A stretch of 64,000 nucleotides of DNA from Gammaproteobacteria bacterium (GTDB taxonomy: Bacteria; Pseudomonadota; Gammaproteobacteria; Steroidobacterales; Woeseiaceae), in assembly GCA_022600955.1 (NCBI GenBank), contig JAHZJK010000019.1, positions 1 to 64,000 on the forward strand, read 5' to 3'. Both the position numbers and the translations under genes were made by a program. The notes below the pieces were generated by a model, which saw nothing but the letters and a program-made list of their open reading frames with translations, was not told where the DNA came from and did not search any database. Shown in pieces: positions 8,699-23,014 of the stretch; the first letter of the stretch is position 1, and each line of letters opens with the position of its first letter.

Positions 8699-9763
8699 AT
8701 GATTGGTTTATTCAGAGCGACCAATTTTCGCTGCCTCGAGAGTGTAGAGCTCAATCTGGACCCGGAGTTTAATCTGATCTTCGGCGCCAACGCCTCTGGC
8801 AAGACGAGCTTGCTAGAGGCGTTGGCGTATCTGGGGCGTGGGAAGTCCTTTCGTGGTGCGGGTACATCGGATCTCATCCTGCATGGGCAGAGTGACTTCG
8901 TGTTGTTTGGGGAGGTTGCTCAGTCTGGGGGCAAGCGAAACCTCGGTGTCAGGAACAGTCGGGAGGGCCTTGAGGTGCGGGTTGGAGGTGAGGGTGCCAG
9001 TGGTGCTGCGGCGCTTGCAGAGGCGCTCCCGCTACAGGTTATTGATCCCGAGGTGCACAACCTGATTGCCGGAGGCCCGGAGCTTCGCCGCAGGTTTCTC
9101 GATTGGATCGCGTTTCACGTGGAACATGAGCACCTTGGAATCTGGCGTCGTTTTCGGCGGGCACTGAAACAGCGGAATGCCGCGCTCAAGTTGAAGAGCG
9201 CGGTCGCGACGATAAAAAGCTGGGATGCGGAGTTCATTGAACTGGCAGAGAGCCTGGATGCATCGCGGCGCCGCGTTCTGGAGCTCACGATGGAGAGTCT
9301 GCAAAACTATGGGCGCGCTCTGCTGCAGACGGAGCTCGGGTTCGAATATCGTGCCGGGTGGAGCCGTGAGCGGTCGCTTGCTGATTCGCTGGACGAGGGG
9401 CTCGAAAGGGATCTGCAGATTGGGACAACTCAGTCGGGTCCTCACCGCGCAGATGTAAAGGTTCGATACGACGAGCGACAGGCAAAAAAGCTGGTATCAA
9501 GAGGGCAGCAGAAGCTTCTGGCCAGCGCGATGATTTTGGCGGCGACGGACACTGCGCAGACGGCCCTGGAAAAGCCATTACTGTTGTTGCTTGACGATCC
9601 GGCGGCGGAACTGGACGGCGATTCGCTGAGCAGGCTAATGCAAGCGGTGGCGGGTCTTGGTTGCCAGATCGTGGCCACAAGCCTCGACCCAACGGCACTG
9701 GAGATTCCGGAATCGGCCCGGGTGTTTCACGTGGAACACGGCTCGGTGACCGCGATCGCTTAG
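8699..9763 (+). CDS. recF: DNA replication and repair protein RecF
   Basis: RecF is an SMC-like ATPase that loads RecA at gaps through RecOR. The 354-residue product has Walker A GANASGKTS near residue 30, the ABC-type signature region near VSRGQQKLLASAMILA, and Walker B LLLLLDDPAAELD near the C-terminus. It sits in the usual dnaA-dnaN-recF-gyrB order. Two parS-like sequences (9111-9126 and 9723-9738) are embedded in the coding region, one in the middle and one near the 3' end. Confidence 0.97.
   Translation: MIGLFRATNFRCLESVELNLDPEFNLIFGANASGKTSLLEALAYLGRGKSFRGAGTSDLILHGQSDFVLFGEVAQSGGKRNLGVRNSREGLEVRVGGEGASGAAALAEALPLQVIDPEVHNLIAGGPELRRRFLDWIAFHVEHEHLGIWRRFRRALKQRNAALKLKSAVATIKSWDAEFIELAESLDASRRRVLELTMESLQNYGRALLQTELGFEYRAGWSRERSLADSLDEGLERDLQIGTTQSGPHRADVKVRYDERQAKKLVSRGQQKLLASAMILAATDTAQTALEKPLLLLLDDPAAELDGDSLSRLMQAVAGLGCQIVATSLDPTALEIPESARVFHVEHGSVTAIA
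9111..9126. promoter_or_regulatory. parS-like ParB-binding site (first)
   Basis: CGTTTCACGTGGAACA inside recF differs by one base, at the first position, from the widely conserved parS pattern TGTTTCACGTGNAACA. It lies about 1.6 kb from the putative oriC, where chromosomal parS sites usually cluster. No parA or parB gene is in the window. Confidence 0.65.
9723..9738. promoter_or_regulatory. parS ParB-binding site (second)
   Basis: TGTTTCACGTGGAACA near the 3' end of recF fits the parS consensus TGTTTCACGTGNAACA completely. The 16-bp near-palindrome is the nucleation site for ParB in chromosome segregation. Its position about 2.2 kb from the putative origin supports the call. Confidence 0.85.
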
Positions 9764-9852
9764 TATTTTCCCGACCGGTAAACTAAAGTCGGTCAGAGCA
9801 GCTAAAACGCCTTGAAAAAGAACACTTTGAGGGTACGTTGATCACCCCATTT

Positions 9853-9861
9853 TGGTACAAT
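9853..9861 (+). promoter_or_regulatory. gyrB: Possible extended -10 promoter of gyrB
   Basis: TGG followed by TACAAT forms an extended -10 element 28 bases before the gyrB ATG. No good -35 hexamer is present at the right distance, which extended -10 promoters can tolerate. The 125-base recF-gyrB gap would suit a separate gyrB promoter. Confidence 0.4.
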
Positions 9862-9888
9862 GCGTCGGTTGCCCAAAGAGGAAATTGA

Positions 9889-14317
<4,429 letters not shown>

Positions 14318-14437
14318 AGGGGACCTCGCGAAACCAGAGAAATCGCGGCTAACTTAACACTTTTCGCGACAGTTTCGACGAAGATGTGCGAAAAAGCGTC
14401 AAAGAACAGGTAGAATGGCCGGCCGCCTGACACCGCC

Positions 14438-15382
14438 ATGAACATGACCCGAAACCGACAGCTGATCCACGCACTTTTCTTGCTTGCAGCACCCGTTATT
14501 GTTGCCTGGTTCGGGCTTTCGGTGCCTGCAGCCGTTCTATTGGTCCTGTTGGCGCTGGTATGGCGCTGGCTGATCGTCATGAGTGGTTGGCGCTTTCCTG
14601 AGCCGGCGCCTGACCTGATTCTCGAAACCATTTCCGCAAGCCACTATGTCGAGAAAGTCCGCTGGTGTATGGACCGGATGGAGCTTGATTACACCGAGAA
14701 GCCGGTCGGCGGCACGCTTGGAGCGTTTTATCGCGGCCGGACAGTGCCATTGCTCAAGGCAAAAACAGGAGCAGTTTTCTCCGAAATCGGTAATTCTGAT
14801 GAAATCCTGCGGTATGTATGGGGCCGCTATGCTTACCTCGATGAGGGGGCTGCCGAGTTCCTGCGGCCGACCGCGGCGCGCATCGAGTTTGAACGGCGCC
14901 TGGACGGCTATGGCCGCATGCTGCAGGTCTGGATCTACTCACATATTCTCAATGACAAAGAGCTTGCGCTGCACGCGTGGGGCGTCAACAGCCCGGCGAT
15001 TCCACTCTGGCAGCGACAGCTGCTGCGCATCCTCGCACCTCTACAAATCCTGCTTATTCGCCGGGCTTTCAGGATTACACCCAGAAACGCCACCCGCGCA
15101 GGCGAGCGCATCAGCGAGCTACTCTCGGAGATGAACGCAGCGCTGCAGGACGGGCGCAAATCGCTGCTCGGCGGCGATGAATTGAACTACACTGATTTTG
15201 CCTTCGCGGCGATGTGTGGTCTGTGGCTAATGCCGGAGCGTTACGGCGCTGGCAAGGCGGACGCCGTCCGCATTGAGCGAGAACGGATGCCGCCTGCGGC
15301 ACAGAGCATGATCGCGAACTGGGAAGCAGAGAACCCTGAGGTGATTGAATACGTGCAGGAGCTGTATAGAAACGAGCGCTAG
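14438..15382 (+). CDS. Membrane-anchored glutathione S-transferase-like protein
   Basis: The 314-residue product starts with two hydrophobic segments (residues 9-45). A thioredoxin-fold GST N-terminal domain follows (SASHYVEKVRWCMDRMELDY, residues 70-90) and then a helical GST C-domain (GDELNYTDFAFAAMCGLW). SASHYVEKVRW occupies the place of the usual SPFCxKVRxxL active-site segment. The membrane anchor is unusual for cytosolic GSTs. Substrate is unknown. A second in-frame ATG two codons downstream could also be used. Confidence 0.75.
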   Translation: MNMTRNRQLIHALFLLAAPVIVAWFGLSVPAAVLLVLLALVWRWLIVMSGWRFPEPAPDLILETISASHYVEKVRWCMDRMELDYTEKPVGGTLGAFYRGRTVPLLKAKTGAVFSEIGNSDEILRYVWGRYAYLDEGAAEFLRPTAARIEFERRLDGYGRMLQVWIYSHILNDKELALHAWGVNSPAIPLWQRQLLRILAPLQILLIRRAFRITPRNATRAGERISELLSEMNAALQDGRKSLLGGDELNYTDFAFAAMCGLWLMPERYGAGKADAVRIERERMPPAAQSMIANWEAENPEVIEYVQELYRNER

Positions 15383-15444
15383 CGCGCCAAACTTTTGCAA
15401 CCAATAGCGGTCCAAACGCATCAAATACCAGAGGAAGTGCCATC

Positions 15445-15843
15445 ATGGTCAAGTATCTGACAGTCATGCTAGCGACGCTTATTGTGGGCTGTGCCGCTAA
15501 GGACACGAAGGAACCCAATGTTGTCGAGGAAAATGATGCAATCAGAGATTACATCGAAGTCGCGAAACTGCCCGAAAAGGAGGACATTCGCTATCGGATG
15601 TCGACACACCTTGAGCGAATCACAGATCGCTACGCGATCCTGAATGACAGAAAGAGCCACTGGTTGATCGAATTTCGCCGCCTTTGCCACGAGCTGCGTG
15701 ACTCAGGCAGGATCAAGGCGGATATTCGACGCGACAGCCACATAATCAGAGCGCGCATCGACACGTTGCGGGGTTGTCACATTGACTCCATCTACGAAGT
15801 CAGCGAAGCGCAAGCCGAAGAATTGAAGGCGCTCGGCGAGTAG
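15445..15843 (+). CDS. Small predicted lipoprotein (possibly DUF6491-like)
   Basis: The 132-residue product has a lipoprotein signal ending in a lipobox (LIVGCAA, Cys at residue 16). The mature part has two cysteines (RRLCHEL and LRGCHIDSIYEV) that could form a disulphide, and it ends in a charged EAQAEELKALGE tail. This resembles periplasmic lipoproteins grouped as DUF6491, but the match is from memory of the pattern and is tentative. It lies 33 bases before the M13 peptidase gene and is probably cotranscribed with it. Confidence 0.65.
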   Translation: MVKYLTVMLATLIVGCAAKDTKEPNVVEENDAIRDYIEVAKLPEKEDIRYRMSTHLERITDRYAILNDRKSHWLIEFRRLCHELRDSGRIKADIRRDSHIIRARIDTLRGCHIDSIYEVSEAQAEELKALGE

Positions 15844-15876
15844 CCGGGCCAATTGAACTCACGAAGGGGAGTTATT

Positions 15877-17922
15877 GTGAAAAAAGTACTGATCAGCGCA
15901 CTAGCGCTGGCGAGCCTGGCTGCGTGTGGCCAGAAAGCGGAGCAGCAGGCCGAAGTCGAACAGCCCAAAGAGCTCCATTCAGGCATCGTGTTGGCGAACA
16001 TGGACACGACCGTACGCCCGGGCGATGACTTTTTCTCGTTCGTCAACGGCAAGTGGGTAGCAGAAACGGAGATCCCGGCCGACAAGTCGAGCTTCAGCGT
16101 ATTTGCATCGTTAAACGACGAAGCCCAGGAAAACGTCAAGGTCATCATTGAGGAGTCAGCCAACGGCGACTTCGCCAAAGGCACCGACGAGCAAAAGGTC
16201 GGCGACCTGTACCGGTCGTTCATGGACACAGAAACGCGCGACGCGCGTGGTGTAGAACCACTGCTACCGGAGCTCGACCGAATTGATGCGATAAGCGACT
16301 ACGCTGACCTGGCCGTATATTTCGCCGAGACGGTTAAACGTAATCTCGACGCACCTTTTGGTGTCGGCCAGGTTGCTGACTTCAAGAACCCGAAGGAGTA
16401 CATGATCTATGCGGGCCAAAGTGGTCTGGGGCTTCCTGATCGTGAGTACTACCTGAAGGAAGACGAAAAATCGGAGGCGCTCAGGCAGCAGTACATTGCG
16501 CACATCGAAAAAATGTATGGACTCGCCGGCCTCGAGAACGGCGCGGCGGCCGCAGCAACGGTGATGGCGCTGGAGACGCGCCTCGCTGAGCAAAACATGA
16601 AGAAGGAAGACGCTCGCAACTGGACCGCGAACTACAACAAGATTGCGCTCGAAGACCTGCCGGAACTGATGCCAAACTTCAATTGGGATGGCTACATCGC
16701 AGAACTCGGAATAGCAGACATCGGATCGCTGGTGGTTTTCACAACGGACTATATGCGGGCGCTCGACCAGATCATTGTCGACACAGACCTGGCGACCTGG
16801 AAAACATACCTGCAGTGGACCGCGCTGAATAACACGGCATCAAGACTGACGAGTGAACTGGACCAGCAAAACTTCGCGTTCTACGGTACGGCGCTGTCCG
16901 GTACAGAAGAGCAACGCCCAATGTGGCGGCGCGCAACCGGCGTCGTGAATGGCAGCCTCGGCGAAGTGGTCGGCAAGGTCTATGTGAAGCGCCATTTTCC
17001 GCCTGAAGCAAAAGAACGCATGCTCGAGCTCGTTGGCAACCTGGTTAACGCCTACGAAAAAAGTATCAAAGAACTTGACTGGATGTCCGAAGATACGAAG
17101 GTCGAAGCGCTCGACAAATTGTCCAAGTTCACCCCCAAGATCGGCTATCCGGACGAGTGGCGCGACTATTCAGCACTCGACATCGAGGCGGACGACTACT
17201 TTGGCAACGTAGAGCGCGCCGCGTTGGCTGAGTATCAGCGGCAGCTCGGCCGACAGGGCGGCCCCGTCGATCGTACCGAATGGGGCATGACACCTCAGAC
17301 CGTGAACGCCTACTACATGCCACCGCTCAATGAAATTGTTTTCCCGGCTGCAATTCTGCAGCCACCGTTTTTCGACCTTAACGCTGATGACGCCGTTAAC
17401 TACGGTGCAATTGGCGCCGTCATCGGGCACGAAATTGGCCACGGGTTTGATGACTCGGGCAGCACGTTCGATGGCGATGGCGTAATGCGCAACTGGTGGA
17501 CCGATGAAGACCGCAATGAGTTCGAGAAGCGCACCGGAAAGCTCGTCGAGCAATACAGTGCCTTCGCACCGTTTGATGACCTGAGTGTAAATGGCGACTT
17601 CACGCTTGGTGAAAATATCGGTGACCTCGGCGGTATCAGCATCGGATTACTGGCGTACCGGATGTCACTCGACGGCGCAGAGGCGCCAGTAATCGACGGC
17701 TACACGGGTGTTCAGCGTGTCTTCCTCGGGTTTGCGCAGGTCTGGCGCAATAAATACCGCGACGAGTCTCTGCGTCTGTTAATCGGAACGGATCCGCACT
17801 CGCCGGCGATGTACCGAGCCAACGGTTCGGTACGTAACGTGCCGGAGTTCTACGAGGCGTTTGATGTACAGGAAGGTGATGCGCTCTATGTCGCCCCTGA
17901 GGATCGCGTCAAAATCTGGTAG
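15877..17922 (+). CDS. M13-family zinc metallopeptidase (neprilysin/PepO-like lipoprotein)
   Basis: The 681-residue protein is a gluzincin oligopeptidase. The GTG at 15877 has GGGGAG upstream and starts a lipoprotein signal (KKVLISALALASLAAC); the lipobox Cys predicts membrane anchoring facing the periplasm or outside. The zinc site HEIGHGFDD and the third-ligand segment ENIGDLGGI are intact. The C-terminus ends in KIW, as M13 enzymes usually end in a conserved Trp. M13 enzymes cut peptides of up to about 40 residues on the amino side of hydrophobic residues. A terminator follows directly. Together with M28 and M2 enzymes nearby it suggests a peptide-scavenging lifestyle. Confidence 0.95.
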   Translation: MKKVLISALALASLAACGQKAEQQAEVEQPKELHSGIVLANMDTTVRPGDDFFSFVNGKWVAETEIPADKSSFSVFASLNDEAQENVKVIIEESANGDFAKGTDEQKVGDLYRSFMDTETRDARGVEPLLPELDRIDAISDYADLAVYFAETVKRNLDAPFGVGQVADFKNPKEYMIYAGQSGLGLPDREYYLKEDEKSEALRQQYIAHIEKMYGLAGLENGAAAAATVMALETRLAEQNMKKEDARNWTANYNKIALEDLPELMPNFNWDGYIAELGIADIGSLVVFTTDYMRALDQIIVDTDLATWKTYLQWTALNNTASRLTSELDQQNFAFYGTALSGTEEQRPMWRRATGVVNGSLGEVVGKVYVKRHFPPEAKERMLELVGNLVNAYEKSIKELDWMSEDTKVEALDKLSKFTPKIGYPDEWRDYSALDIEADDYFGNVERAALAEYQRQLGRQGGPVDRTEWGMTPQTVNAYYMPPLNEIVFPAAILQPPFFDLNADDAVNYGAIGAVIGHEIGHGFDDSGSTFDGDGVMRNWWTDEDRNEFEKRTGKLVEQYSAFAPFDDLSVNGDFTLGENIGDLGGISIGLLAYRMSLDGAEAPVIDGYTGVQRVFLGFAQVWRNKYRDESLRLLIGTDPHSPAMYRANGSVRNVPEFYEAFDVQEGDALYVAPEDRVKIW

Positions 17923-17941
17923 CCCAAAAGCACTTGAGTTC

Positions 17942-17968
17942 AAAGGGCCTCCACCGGGGGCCCTTTTT
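17942..17968 (+). terminator. Rho-independent terminator after the M13 gene
   Basis: AAAGGGCC (17942-17949) pairs with GGCCCTTT (17959-17966) across a 9-base loop, and the stem runs into a T tract. It lies 19 bases past the M13 stop and also abuts the end of the convergent M28 gene, so it may work weakly in both directions. Confidence 0.85.
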
Positions 17969-19625
17969 ATTTGCGCGGCGCAAACCGTGAAGCAAAAAAG
18001 TCTCCTTCGTTCCAGGTCGGCCGCTCGCCCAGATTGGCAACAATGTAGCCAAGGCGTGTATGTGCACGGGCAAAGCGCAGCGCGGAATCCCAGTCGACGG
18101 GTCTCGTCAGGTCATCGCTTGGTTCGTGGTAGTGGTTCTCGATGTGATCGCGGAACAAAGCCTCACCATCGATATCGTCATTACTCGAGGTGAAGCCAGG
18201 TATCAGGTAAACCGCCGGAACACCCTTGCGAACGAAGGAATATTGGTCGCTGCGTACGAACAGGTTTTCTTCGGGCAGCGGGTCCGGAGAAAAAACGAAG
18301 CCTTCCGCGGCAGCGGCTTCCTCTACGGCCGAGTGCAGTGACGAATGCTGCGAGCCAAACGCAACCAGGTCCGCAACCGGATACAAAAACAATGGCATGT
18401 CAAGATTGATGTTTGCGACGATAGAATCAATAGGCACTGTCGGGTTGTTTACGAAGAAATCGGAACCGAGCAAGCCACTTTCCTCGGCGGTTAGCGCGAT
18501 GAACAATACGGACCTTCTCGGCGGTGCAGCGTTAAGTGCGCGAGCGGTTTCCAGCATCAACGCAACACCCATCGCGTTGTCATAGGCGCCATTGTAAATA
18601 TTGTCTTCCTCGTCGCCAGCGACACCAATGTGATCGAGATGCGCAGAGTAGACGACGTACTCATCAGCAAGCGTCGGGTCGGTGCCGCGAATCATACCAA
18701 TCACATTCGGACTACTGACGCTCGCATGTGTTGACCGTTGCTCAAGCGTCACTTCGACATCGAGCGGCGCGGAAGCGGGAGTGTTCGCTTCGGCGAAATC
18801 GAGCGCCTGTTCGTAGCTGAGTGGCGACAAGCCGAACAGCTTTTCACCGACAAGCATGCTGGTATACGCGTTGCCCTGAATTTCAGGGAAGTACCCGGCC
18901 GAACGACCATCGTCGCTGACCCAGGTCTTGCCGGAGCGCCGGCCAAAACGCTTCTTCGCCTCATCCCATGGGCGACGCTGTTCCGCCTTGCGAGAGCGCA
19001 AAGAGATCAGCCCGACGGCGCCGCGCGCGACGGCTTCGGCGCGCTTCGTTCGCGAGGATGCATAGTAGGCTCGCTCTGATCCCTCAATGCTGGATGGTGC
19101 ACCGCTGAAGCCGGCAACGACCTTGCCGCGCACATCAACCACGTCGTAGTCCGAGTAACCCAGTTCGGGTGCGTGCACGCCATAGCCGACATAAACAACC
19201 TCGGCTCGAACCGAAGTGCTGTCACGAACCGCATCGGCACCCATGCCGAAGTCATCCCGATACGCGAGCGCCGTGTCTTTGCCGTCGCGATGCAACACCA
19301 TCGTGGCGCTGTCGGTATCCAGACGATATTCCGTGAGCGTCACGGGCTGATACCAGGCATCGCTGCCACCGGCCAGCAAGCCCATCGCCGCAAACTGCTC
19401 GGCAACGTACTCGGCAGACTTGTCGTAACCCTCGGTACCCGCCTCGCGACCGGTGAGCGCATCATCAGCCAGCACGGACACGTGACCCTCAATCGCCCTG
19501 GCGGTAATCAGATCCAGGGCGGACTCAGCCGTTTTTGCCGTTGAGTGCATTGGTGCCCGTCCGCAGCTGGCGAGCACGACAATGAGCACAGCTACTATCG
19601 CCGTGCGGCAGATTGCGTTTAGCAT
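17967..19625 (-). CDS. M28-family zinc aminopeptidase lipoprotein with PA domain
   Basis: The 552-residue product has a lipoprotein signal (VAVLIVVLASC). A PA-type insert precedes the catalytic domain (about residues 130-290). The two-zinc M28 ligand set is visible in order: His and Asp in SAHLDHIG, Asp in NGAYDNAMG, the Glu pair in TAEESGLLG, Asp in NINLDMPLF, and His in YHEPSDDLTRP. M28 aminopeptidases remove N-terminal residues from peptides. The gene begins 4 bases after the plsC stop on the same strand, so it may be transcribed with the glyQ-glyS-gmhB-plsC run. Confidence 0.95.
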   Translation of the reverse strand: MLNAICRTAIVAVLIVVLASCGRAPMHSTAKTAESALDLITARAIEGHVSVLADDALTGREAGTEGYDKSAEYVAEQFAAMGLLAGGSDAWYQPVTLTEYRLDTDSATMVLHRDGKDTALAYRDDFGMGADAVRDSTSVRAEVVYVGYGVHAPELGYSDYDVVDVRGKVVAGFSGAPSSIEGSERAYYASSRTKRAEAVARGAVGLISLRSRKAEQRRPWDEAKKRFGRRSGKTWVSDDGRSAGYFPEIQGNAYTSMLVGEKLFGLSPLSYEQALDFAEANTPASAPLDVEVTLEQRSTHASVSSPNVIGMIRGTDPTLADEYVVYSAHLDHIGVAGDEEDNIYNGAYDNAMGVALMLETARALNAAPPRRSVLFIALTAEESGLLGSDFFVNNPTVPIDSIVANINLDMPLFLYPVADLVAFGSQHSSLHSAVEEAAAAEGFVFSPDPLPEENLFVRSDQYSFVRKGVPAVYLIPGFTSSNDDIDGEALFRDHIENHYHEPSDDLTRPVDWDSALRFARAHTRLGYIVANLGERPTWNEGDFFASRFAPRK

Positions 19626-19629
19626 GACT

Positions 19630-20361
19630 TCAGTCCTTGTCCTGGTATGCGCTGCTAATCTCGCGCATCTTGTTTTCTATCCAGTCCTGCACGACAAGGT
19701 TGGTTTCTTTTGGCGGCAGACTGGATGCGTCAATAGGTGGACCAATGCAAAAGCGAACCGTTCCCGGCCGCTTCGTGAACTCGCGCCGGCGCCAGAAGTC
19801 ACCCGCATTGTGAGCCATGGGAATAATTGGCACGCCTGCCTCTTTCGCCAGTGCCGCACCGCTAACGCCGTATTTTCGCGTTTCACCCGGCTGTACGCGT
19901 GTGCCCTCGGGAAACACAGAGACCCAGACGCCATTTGCGAGCTTCTCCTTGCCTTGCTGAATGACCTGTTTAACGGCTTGACGGCCCGCGCCACGGTCGA
20001 TCGCAATTGGCCTGAATACCAGCGCCAACGCCCAGCCGAAAACCGGAATGTACAAAAGGCTGCGCTTGAGCACCCAGGTCGTGCGTGGAAAAAACGGCAC
20101 GTGTCCGTAGGTTTCGAGTGCCGAGGTATGCTTGATCATGATGACGCACGGCGTGTCCGGCAGGTTCTCCTGACCTTCGATCGCGACATCCAGACCACAG
20201 AAGAACTTGCCGGCCCACAGCGTGAAGCGGCAATAGTTGTCGACGAAGCGCCATAAAAAACTCGCGGGCGCCCAAAAAAACAGCAGCGAAGCGGCGGCAT
20301 AGAGCACAGCTGCTGTGAACCCGACGACGATCAGCAATAGAGAGCGGAACCAACGAATCAA
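19630..20361 (-). CDS. plsC: Lysophospholipid / 1-acylglycerol-3-phosphate acyltransferase
   Basis: The 243-residue product transfers an acyl chain to lysophosphatidate. An N-terminal membrane segment (SLLLIVVGFTAAVLYAAASL) precedes the acyltransferase domain. The catalytic block is IKHTSALET, an HX4E form of the usual HX4D that is also known in this family. The substrate-binding motif VFPEGTR is present. Its start overlaps the gmhB stop by 4 bases (ATGA), indicating translational coupling. The glyQ-glyS-gmhB-plsC order occurs in other gammaproteobacteria. Confidence 0.92.
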   Translation of the reverse strand: MIRWFRSLLLIVVGFTAAVLYAAASLLFFWAPASFLWRFVDNYCRFTLWAGKFFCGLDVAIEGQENLPDTPCVIMIKHTSALETYGHVPFFPRTTWVLKRSLLYIPVFGWALALVFRPIAIDRGAGRQAVKQVIQQGKEKLANGVWVSVFPEGTRVQPGETRKYGVSGAALAKEAGVPIIPMAHNAGDFWRRREFTKRPGTVRFCIGPPIDASSLPPKETNLVVQDWIENKMREISSAYQDKD

Positions 20362-20930
20362 TGCCGCTGCCTTTGTAGTGCTCTGGCGACGGCCGCAAGA
20401 TCGTCGAATACCTCAATGGCCGAGAGCTCCGGTGGCAGTAAACGCTCGGTCGCCGCGCCATTGCCGGTACGCACAAGCACCGGACGAGCGCCAGCGGCGT
20501 CAGCGGCCTGCAAATCTCGTAGAGAGTCGCCAACAAAAGGAACGTCCGCGGCAGCTGCGCCGTAATAACGCAGCAATCGACGCAACAGCTCTGGCTTGGG
20601 TTTGCGACATGCGCAACCGTCGTCAGGGCCATGCGGACAAACGACGATACGATCGACATGGCCGCCTTCGGCAGAAACGAGGCGACGCAACTTGCGATGC
20701 ATAGAGCGCAACGCATTGCGGTCGAACTTGCCGCGCGCCAGTCCGGATTGATTGGTTGCCACTGTGACGGTGAAGCCGCTACGGCTCAGGTCTGCAATAG
20801 CCTTGATGCTGCCGGGCAACGGTAACCACTCGACACTCGACTTTACGAACTCGCGTGAGTCCTGGTTGATTACCCCATCACGGTCGAGAATTATCAGACC
20901 CTTCTTGGCGAGACGTGCGGCCACAGTCAA
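20358..20930 (-). CDS. gmhB: D-glycero-beta-D-manno-heptose-1,7-bisphosphate 7-phosphatase
   Basis: GmhB removes a phosphate in the synthesis of ADP-heptose for the lipopolysaccharide core. The 190-residue HAD-family protein has the catalytic motif LDRDGVIN near residue 17. The zinc-binding loop CPHGPDDGCACRKPKP distinguishes GmhB-like enzymes, and VGDSLRDLQAA supplies the last HAD motif. It overlaps glyS upstream and plsC downstream by 4 bases each. Confidence 0.95.
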   Translation of the reverse strand: MTVAARLAKKGLIILDRDGVINQDSREFVKSSVEWLPLPGSIKAIADLSRSGFTVTVATNQSGLARGKFDRNALRSMHRKLRRLVSAEGGHVDRIVVCPHGPDDGCACRKPKPELLRRLLRYYGAAAADVPFVGDSLRDLQAADAAGARPVLVRTGNGAATERLLPPELSAIEVFDDLAAVARALQRQRH

Positions 20931-23014
20931 CCAAGCGACAATCGAGAGATATCTGCGACGTCCAGGAACAGAGCCCGAAGTCGGTTGAGAAGCGCCAGTC
21001 GGTTCTGCCTGACAGCCTCGTCGTCAGCCATTACCATGACGTCATCAAAGAAGCGGTCGACGGGCTCCCGCAACCCGGCGAGCTCATTTAGTGCTTCTGC
21101 ATAGTTCCGCACCTTGAGCAGCGGCTTAACTTTGTCTGCCGCATTCTCTATGGCATTGTTCAGGGCGATCTCGGCCTCTTCCTGAAGCAGCTTTTTCTTG
21201 ACTGACGCGCCATCAGGACTACCTGCTTTTCGCAGGATATTCGCGATTCGTTTGTTGGCGGCCGCCAGACTCTCGGCCTGTTCGAGCCGCGCGAACGTTT
21301 GCACCGCCGCCAGGCGTCGGTCAAAGTCGAGCAAAGACCGCGGCTCGCGCACAAGTACCGCGTCAAAGGTTTCAGTCGCGAGGCCCGCGTCCCTGTCGAG
21401 AAAATAGCGCCGCAGGCGATCGCTGATAAACGAATACAGGTCTGCTGCAACGTCTTCGCTATCAAGCTCACCTTTCGGCTGCGCGCGGGCCGCTTTCTTG
21501 ATCAGCGACTTGAGATCGACATCAAATCCACACTCGATAAGTATGCGCACGACACCGAGCGCGGCACGCCGCAGTCCGAATGGGTCGCGGTTACCACTCG
21601 GCTTTTTGCCCAGCGAAAATATGCCAGCGAGGGTGTCCAGCTTGTCAGCGACAGCCAGCAATTGACCGTCAACCGTTGCGGGCAGCTCATCGCCGGCAAA
21701 GCGTGGACGGTAGTGATCGCCAATTGCGCTTGCGACGGCTTCGTGCTCGCCATCAGCAGCGGCGTAGTAACGCCCCATTGTTCCCTGCAGCTCCGGAAAC
21801 TCACCCACCATTCCCGAGAGCAAATCGCACTTCGCGAGCAAGGCCGCCCGGACGACATTGTCGCTGTCATGTTCGATGCTGCCCGCAAGCCATTTAGCGA
21901 GCTTCGCTACCCGCTCGCTTTTTTCAAGCTGACTGCCGAGGCGGCGCTGATAGACAACGGCCTTGAGGTCGTCCCGACGGCTGTCGAGCGTTCTCGAGCG
22001 GTCGTTGTTCCAGAAAAACGCAGCGTCTGCGAGGCGTGGTTGAATGACGCGCTCATTGCCCTGTCGGACCTGCTCGGGGTCCTTACTTTCGAGGTTTGCG
22101 ACGGTTACAAACTTCGGCAGCAGCGCGCCCGTCTTGTCTGCAACGGGGAAATAGCGCTGATGTCCGGTCAGTGTCGAAACAATGGTTTCGCGCGGCAATT
22201 CGAGATACTCGTCGTCAAAGCTACCCAACACGGGGACCGGCCACTCAACCAGTGCGGCAACTTCGTCATACAGCGACTCACCCTCTACGACGACACCACC
22301 GGCCTCTGCGGCCGCGGCGTCAACGCCGTTTCGGACCATTTCGCGCCGGCGCTCAAAGTCCGCGATCACGTAGCCGCCTTTCTCCAGGGTCTCAAGATAG
22401 TCGCCGGGCGAAGGGATCGTAATCGGGCCCGAAGCGTGAAAGCGGTGTCCTCTGGACGTATTGTCTGCGTCAAGACCCATTACGCTTCCGTTCAACACGG
22501 CGCCACCATGCAACATGACAACCCAGTGTACCGGCCGCACAAATTCTGCGTCGCCGTCACCCCAGCGCATACGGCGCGGTATAGGCAAATCGGCGAGCGC
22601 CTGTTCTATGAGTCCGGGCAGCAGCTCTGTGGCGGTTTTGCCCTTCTCGGTCTTCTCAAACGCCAGCCACTCGCCCTTGTCTGTTTTATTGCGGCCAAGC
22701 TCCGCGACACTGACACCACATTTGCTGGCGAATGCCGTTGCCGCAGGTGTCGGCTTGCCGTCATCATCAAAAGCGATCTTGATGGGCGGGCCCTTTTGTT
22801 CGACGTTGCGGTCCTGCTGTCCGTGCGCAAGGTCCTCGACGAGCACGGCAAGACGTCTTGGGCTCGCGTACGTATGAGCTTTTCCATGCGCAAGCGGTGC
22901 GGCGTCGATGCCTCGCACCAGGCCAGCACCAAACGCATCCATCAATGCGCGCAACGCTTTCGGCGGAAGCTCTTCAGTACCTATCTCAACCAGAAAGTGA
23001 TCTGTCGAAGTCAC
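20927..23014 (-). CDS. glyS: Glycine--tRNA ligase beta subunit
   Basis: GlyS binds tRNA-Gly in the alpha2-beta2 glycyl-tRNA synthetase. The 695-residue length and N-terminus ([18 protein letters not shown]) are typical; other family blocks include [26 protein letters not shown] and [11 protein letters not shown]. It overlaps glyQ upstream and gmhB downstream by 4 bases each. A 593-codon frame on the opposite strand across this gene is a coding shadow. Confidence 0.98.
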   Translation of the reverse strand: MTSTDHFLVEIGTEELPPKALRALMDAFGAGLVRGIDAAPLAHGKAHTYASPRRLAVLVEDLAHGQQDRNVEQKGPPIKIAFDDDGKPTPAATAFASKCGVSVAELGRNKTDKGEWLAFEKTEKGKTATELLPGLIEQALADLPIPRRMRWGDGDAEFVRPVHWVVMLHGGAVLNGSVMGLDADNTSRGHRFHASGPITIPSPGDYLETLEKGGYVIADFERRREMVRNGVDAAAAEAGGVVVEGESLYDEVAALVEWPVPVLGSFDDEYLELPRETIVSTLTGHQRYFPVADKTGALLPKFVTVANLESKDPEQVRQGNERVIQPRLADAAFFWNNDRSRTLDSRRDDLKAVVYQRRLGSQLEKSERVAKLAKWLAGSIEHDSDNVVRAALLAKCDLLSGMVGEFPELQGTMGRYYAAADGEHEAVASAIGDHYRPRFAGDELPATVDGQLLAVADKLDTLAGIFSLGKKPSGNRDPFGLRRAALGVVRILIECGFDVDLKSLIKKAARAQPKGELDSEDVAADLYSFISDRLRRYFLDRDAGLATETFDAVLVREPRSLLDFDRRLAAVQTFARLEQAESLAAANKRIANILRKAGSPDGASVKKKLLQEEAEIALNNAIENAADKVKPLLKVRNYAEALNELAGLREPVDRFFDDVMVMADDEAVRQNRLALLNRLRALFLDVADISRLSLG

